NCBI GenBank assembly: GCA_024213275.1
Contig: JANAVG010000017.1
Coordinates: forward strand, 54,589 to 118,588
Length of the DNA stretch: 64,000 nt
Reading direction: 5' to 3'
Origin: Rossellomorea sp. BNER
Lineage (GTDB): Bacteria > Bacillota > Bacilli > Bacillales > Bacillaceae_B
Position numbers and translations under genes: made by a program
Shown: one piece after another, positions 61,565 through 64,000 of the stretch
Layout: the number at the start of each line of letters is the position of its first letter
Position numbering within the stretch: the stretch's first letter is position 1
Notes under the pieces: model-generated
Seen by the model: the letters and a program-made list of their open reading frames with translations, nothing else
The model's database searches: none
Told to the model about the DNA's origin: nothing

Positions 61565-62755
61565 ATGGAAACTCAGACGCAATTTTACAGAGATACATGG
61601 GTTGAAATCAATTTAGATGACCTAAAGCATAATGTAACGTCTATAAAAAAACATTTGCCACAGGATGTTTGGATGTTTGCAGTTGTAAAAGCCAATGCGT
61701 ATGGTCACGGGGATGTTCAGGTGGCCAAAACGGCACTCGAAAATGGAGCCCATGGACTCGCTGTAGCTTTTTTGGATGAGGCATTGTCGTTAAGACGTAA
61801 TGGAATTGATGCTCCTATTTTAGTTCTGGGAGCTACTAGACCAAAAGACGTAAAGCTCGCTTGTGAGAATAATATCTCACTTACTGTTTTTTATTATGAA
61901 TGGTTAAAAGAAGCTAAAAAGTTTTTAAAGGGACATGATCTACTAAACTTACATGTGAAATGTGATACAGGGATGGGACGCATTGGGGTCAGAGGTGTGG
62001 AAGAATTAAAAGTGATTGAGGAATATATTAATACCCATTCAAATTTTGTCTTCGAAGGATTATTCACCCATTTTGCTACTGCCGATGAGCTTGATGAAAA
62101 CTACTATAGGAAGCAGCTAAAAACCTTTCTGGAGATGAAAAAATCTTTGAATGTACTCCCTAAATATATTCACTCTGCCAATAGTGCGGCGACATTAAGG
62201 TTTGCAGAATCCCACTTTAATTCTGTAAGGGTAGGAATTTCAATGTATGGTCTCACACCATCGATAGAAATCAAAGATCAATTACCTTTTTCATTAAAAC
62301 AAGTTTTCTCTTTACATTCACGTTTAGCTTTGGTGAAGAAGTTATCTGAAGGGGAAAAAGTCAGCTATGGAGCAACATATGAAACGGAACAAGACGAGTG
62401 GATTGGTACAATTCCAATTGGATATGCCGATGGGTGGCTAAGAAAGCTTCAGGGACAAGAAGTTTTAGTGAATAATAAAAGGGTCCCGATTGTCGGGAGG
62501 ATTTGTATGGATCAATGTATGGTGAAACTTCCTGAAGAGATCCCGTTAGGAGAAAAAGTAACATTGATCGGCAGGCAAGGGAAAGGTTTTATTTCTATGG
62601 ATGAAGTGGCTTCTAAAGTGGATACCATTAATTACGAAATTCCTTGTATTATATCAAATCGTGTTCCGAGAATTTATATCCAAAACGAAGAACCAATTGA
62701 AGTGTCGAATAAGCTTCTATTATCTAGTGGTTTTTTGAAAAATCATGTAGAATAA
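61565..62755 (+). CDS. alr: Alanine racemase
   Basis: This 396-residue PLP enzyme converts L- to D-alanine for cell wall synthesis. Lys42 in VVKANAYGHG binds PLP; VRVGISMYGL, KVSYGATYETEQDEWIGTIP (catalytic Tyr region) and GRICMDQCMV are further conserved blocks. ATG 61565 is preceded by GGAAGTGA at 7 nt; ATG 61535 lacks an RBS. It supplies the substrate for the ddl gene 12 kb upstream. Confidence 0.95.
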   Translation: METQTQFYRDTWVEINLDDLKHNVTSIKKHLPQDVWMFAVVKANAYGHGDVQVAKTALENGAHGLAVAFLDEALSLRRNGIDAPILVLGATRPKDVKLACENNISLTVFYYEWLKEAKKFLKGHDLLNLHVKCDTGMGRIGVRGVEELKVIEEYINTHSNFVFEGLFTHFATADELDENYYRKQLKTFLEMKKSLNVLPKYIHSANSAATLRFAESHFNSVRVGISMYGLTPSIEIKDQLPFSLKQVFSLHSRLALVKKLSEGEKVSYGATYETEQDEWIGTIPIGYADGWLRKLQGQEVLVNNKRVPIVGRICMDQCMVKLPEEIPLGEKVTLIGRQGKGFISMDEVASKVDTINYEIPCIISNRVPRIYIQNEEPIEVSNKLLLSSGFLKNHVE

Positions 62756-62900
62756 GAGAAATGTGCATAATTTAAACGCTTTTAAGCCTATAATAGAGAA
62801 AGAATTTACAATTTGTCTTTTATCTTGCCTAAATAGATGGTATGATAGGTATGGTATTTAAACGAAACGGTGTTTGTAGTGATTTGTGGAGGTGTAGTTT

Positions 62901-63185
62901 GTGTCTGAAACCAGCGCAACAACAACAGAAATCTTAATTCGCTTACCGCAACAGCTCGTAACGGAACTAGACGGCTTTGCTGAACAAGAAAATGTGAATC
63001 GAAATGAGTTTATTTATCGTGCGACTAGGATGTATTTACGTGAACGCAAGAAACGCCAAATCCGTGAGTCTATGAGACGCGGATATATGGAAATGGCTAA
63101 AATTAATTTAGCCATTGCTTCTGAGGCAATTCAAGCGGAATACGAGGCAGAGCATACAGTCGAACGATTAGTAAGCGGAGGCTAA
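62901..63185 (+). CDS. ndoAI: Antitoxin EndoAI (MazE-like)
   Basis: This 94-residue antitoxin has an N-terminal ribbon-helix-helix (residues 9-50, [18 protein letters not shown]) that dimerises and binds DNA, and a C-terminal acidic helix ([14 protein letters not shown]) that blocks the toxin. The start is GTG 62901 after GGAGGTG. The toxin gene begins 4 bp after its stop. The locus follows alr exactly as in B. subtilis. Confidence 0.95.
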   Translation: MSETSATTTEILIRLPQQLVTELDGFAEQENVNRNEFIYRATRMYLRERKKRQIRESMRRGYMEMAKINLAIASEAIQAEYEAEHTVERLVSGG

Positions 63186-63189
63186 ACCT

Positions 63190-63540
63190 TTGATTGTTAA
63201 ACGTGGTGACGTGTATTTTGCGGACCTATCTCCTGTTGTTGGTTCTGAACAAGGTGGTGTACGCCCAGTACTAGTCATTCAGAATGACATAGGAAATCGG
63301 TTTAGTCCCACTGTGATTGTGGCTGCTATCACAGCCCAAATTCAAAAAGCAAAACTGCCTACTCATGTTGAGATTGATGCAAAGCGATATGGCTTTGAAC
63401 GAGATTCCGTTATCTTGCTCGAACAAATTAGAACCATTGATAAACAGCGCTTAACGGATAAAATTACCCATCTAGATGATGAAATGATGGAAAAAGTAGA
63501 CGACGCTCTACAAATTAGTGTCGGACTTATACAGTTTTAA
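63190..63540 (+). CDS. ndoA: mRNA interferase EndoA (MazF family toxin)
   Basis: This 116-residue toxin of the PemK/MazF fold has [20 protein letters not shown] and [20 protein letters not shown] at the N-terminus, with catalytic Arg in VRPVLV and Thr in SPTVIV. It cuts single-stranded RNA, at UACAU in B. subtilis. The start is TTG 63190, with GGAGGC upstream inside the antitoxin end. Sequence and length are highly typical, so the pair should be active. Confidence 0.96.
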   Translation: MIVKRGDVYFADLSPVVGSEQGGVRPVLVIQNDIGNRFSPTVIVAAITAQIQKAKLPTHVEIDAKRYGFERDSVILLEQIRTIDKQRLTDKITHLDDEMMEKVDDALQISVGLIQF

Positions 63541-63606
63541 ACGAAACGCTCTTCAAATATGAGGGGTGTTTTTTGTTGTGTTTAAAAGCTTGGGTATGTT
63601 TTTCTT

Positions 63607-63930
63607 TTTCCTGGTGTACCAAGGCATTAAAGAGCTCCTTTCGTACCGTCAATTTCCTTTTCTCGGTGTATCACGGCATCAAAAAGCTCTATTCGTACCG
63701 TCATTTTCCCTTTCTCGGTGTAACACGGCATCAAAGAGCCCCTTTCGTACCGTCAATTTCCTTTTCTCGGTGTATCACGGCATCAAAAAGCTCTATTCGT
63801 ACCGTCATTTTCCCTTTCTCGGTGTAACACGGCATCAAAGAGACCCTATCGTACCGTCAATTTCCTTTTCTCGGTATATCACGGCATCAAAGAACCCTTT
63901 TCGTACCGTCATTTTCCTTTTCTCAGTCAA
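63607..63930 (-). repeat. 52-bp tandem array, copy B (about six units), inverted relative to copy A
   Basis: The unit reads CACGGCATCAAAGAGCCCC, then TTTCGTACCGTCAATTTCC, then TTTTCTCGGTGTAT. It is the complement of the unit at 56,203. Two variants alternate (GAGCCCCTTTCG with TCAATTTCC; GCTCTATTCG with TCATTTTCCC), again giving a 104-bp super-period. The open frames across it are translations of the repeat. It lies directly after ndoA. Confidence 0.87.
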
Positions 63931-64000
63931 GTCCTGATTATTGTGTAAATTCATTTATACAATGTATCAACGGTTATAGTGTTTTGATTTTTTGACAGGA
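63931..64000. other. Window end, probable upstream region of the next gene
   Basis: No gene begins within the window here. By synteny rsbRA of the sigma-B stressosome would follow, but nothing of it is visible. Confidence 0.3.

Noticed and set aside
63566..63937. Two open frames of 84-123 codons after ndoA
   Set aside because: They are translations of the 52-bp array (repeating RHFPFLGVTRHQ-type peptides), without an RBS.

Overview
The window is AT-rich DNA from a low-GC Gram-positive endospore former of the Bacillaceae. Three things support this: strong AGGAGG-type ribosome binding sites with frequent GTG and TTG starts, a LysM-GH18 spore-cortex-type glycosylase, and a right-hand block (ddl, murF, cshA, ydbS, ydbT, rhomboid ydcA, acpS, ydcC, alr, ndoAI, ndoA) in the same order as the equivalent region of Bacillus subtilis, where the sigma-B regulator rsbRA comes next. 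The species cannot be fixed from sequence alone. No rRNA, tRNA, CRISPR array, prophage or transposase gene was seen.

Layout. 1-8,053: end of a cellobiose-type PTS operon (IIC-IIA-IIB), a YueD-like reductase, an NhaC antiporter, an MFS permease, and a glucose/maltose-type PTS IIBC followed by an EEP-family phosphatase. 8,395-19,071: a 1,299-residue secreted subtilase, EcsC-like protein, cardiolipin synthase, TcyP-like cystine symporter, an apparently frameshifted small membrane protein, and a NarL-type two-component system. 19,482-28,957: LysM-GH18 protein, a three-gene ABC exporter of LnrLMN type, Nudix protein, small unannotated genes, CBS protein and a YegS-like lipid kinase. 29,323-38,582: T-box-controlled argS, rodA, and a magnesium cluster (mgtE plus two tandem CNNM/CorC paralogues). 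38,602-49,004: sfsA, FAD oxidoreductase, GNAT, SulP transporter, a secreted metallophosphoesterase with a candidate PhoP box, a DeoR-PHP pair and a DAACS symporter. 49,298-63,540: the conserved cell-wall/RNA-helicase/toxin-antitoxin block, interrupted between murF and cshA by a HAD hydrolase, an ECF sigma operon and a broken esterase gene.

The most unusual content lies between the genes. Gaps are filled by several distinct repeat families: long hairpins with GGGCTGTCC ends, GGGACGG hairpins, GTGCCAGGTAC palindromes, a roughly 215-250 bp element present as an inverted pair (one copy wedged between the argS T-box terminator and argS), a shorter element sharing its end, and at least three families of short tandem arrays (a 52-bp unit at two loci in opposite orientation, a 20-22 bp GTGCA unit at two loci, and a GGACAAAT unit at two loci). 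Nearly all lie just downstream of genes, which suggests roles in termination, mRNA 3' ends or genome structure. They are the best candidates for something poorly described.

Regulation read from sequence: an arginine T-box with a CGC specifier; a Pho-box with an 11-bp period ahead of the phosphoesterase; a LacI-type operator over the start site of the PTS IIBC operon; a likely autoregulatory ECF promoter; and palindromic operators ahead of the ABC operon and the DAACS gene. Start codons were placed by ribosome binding site position, so several genes are shorter than the longest open frame.
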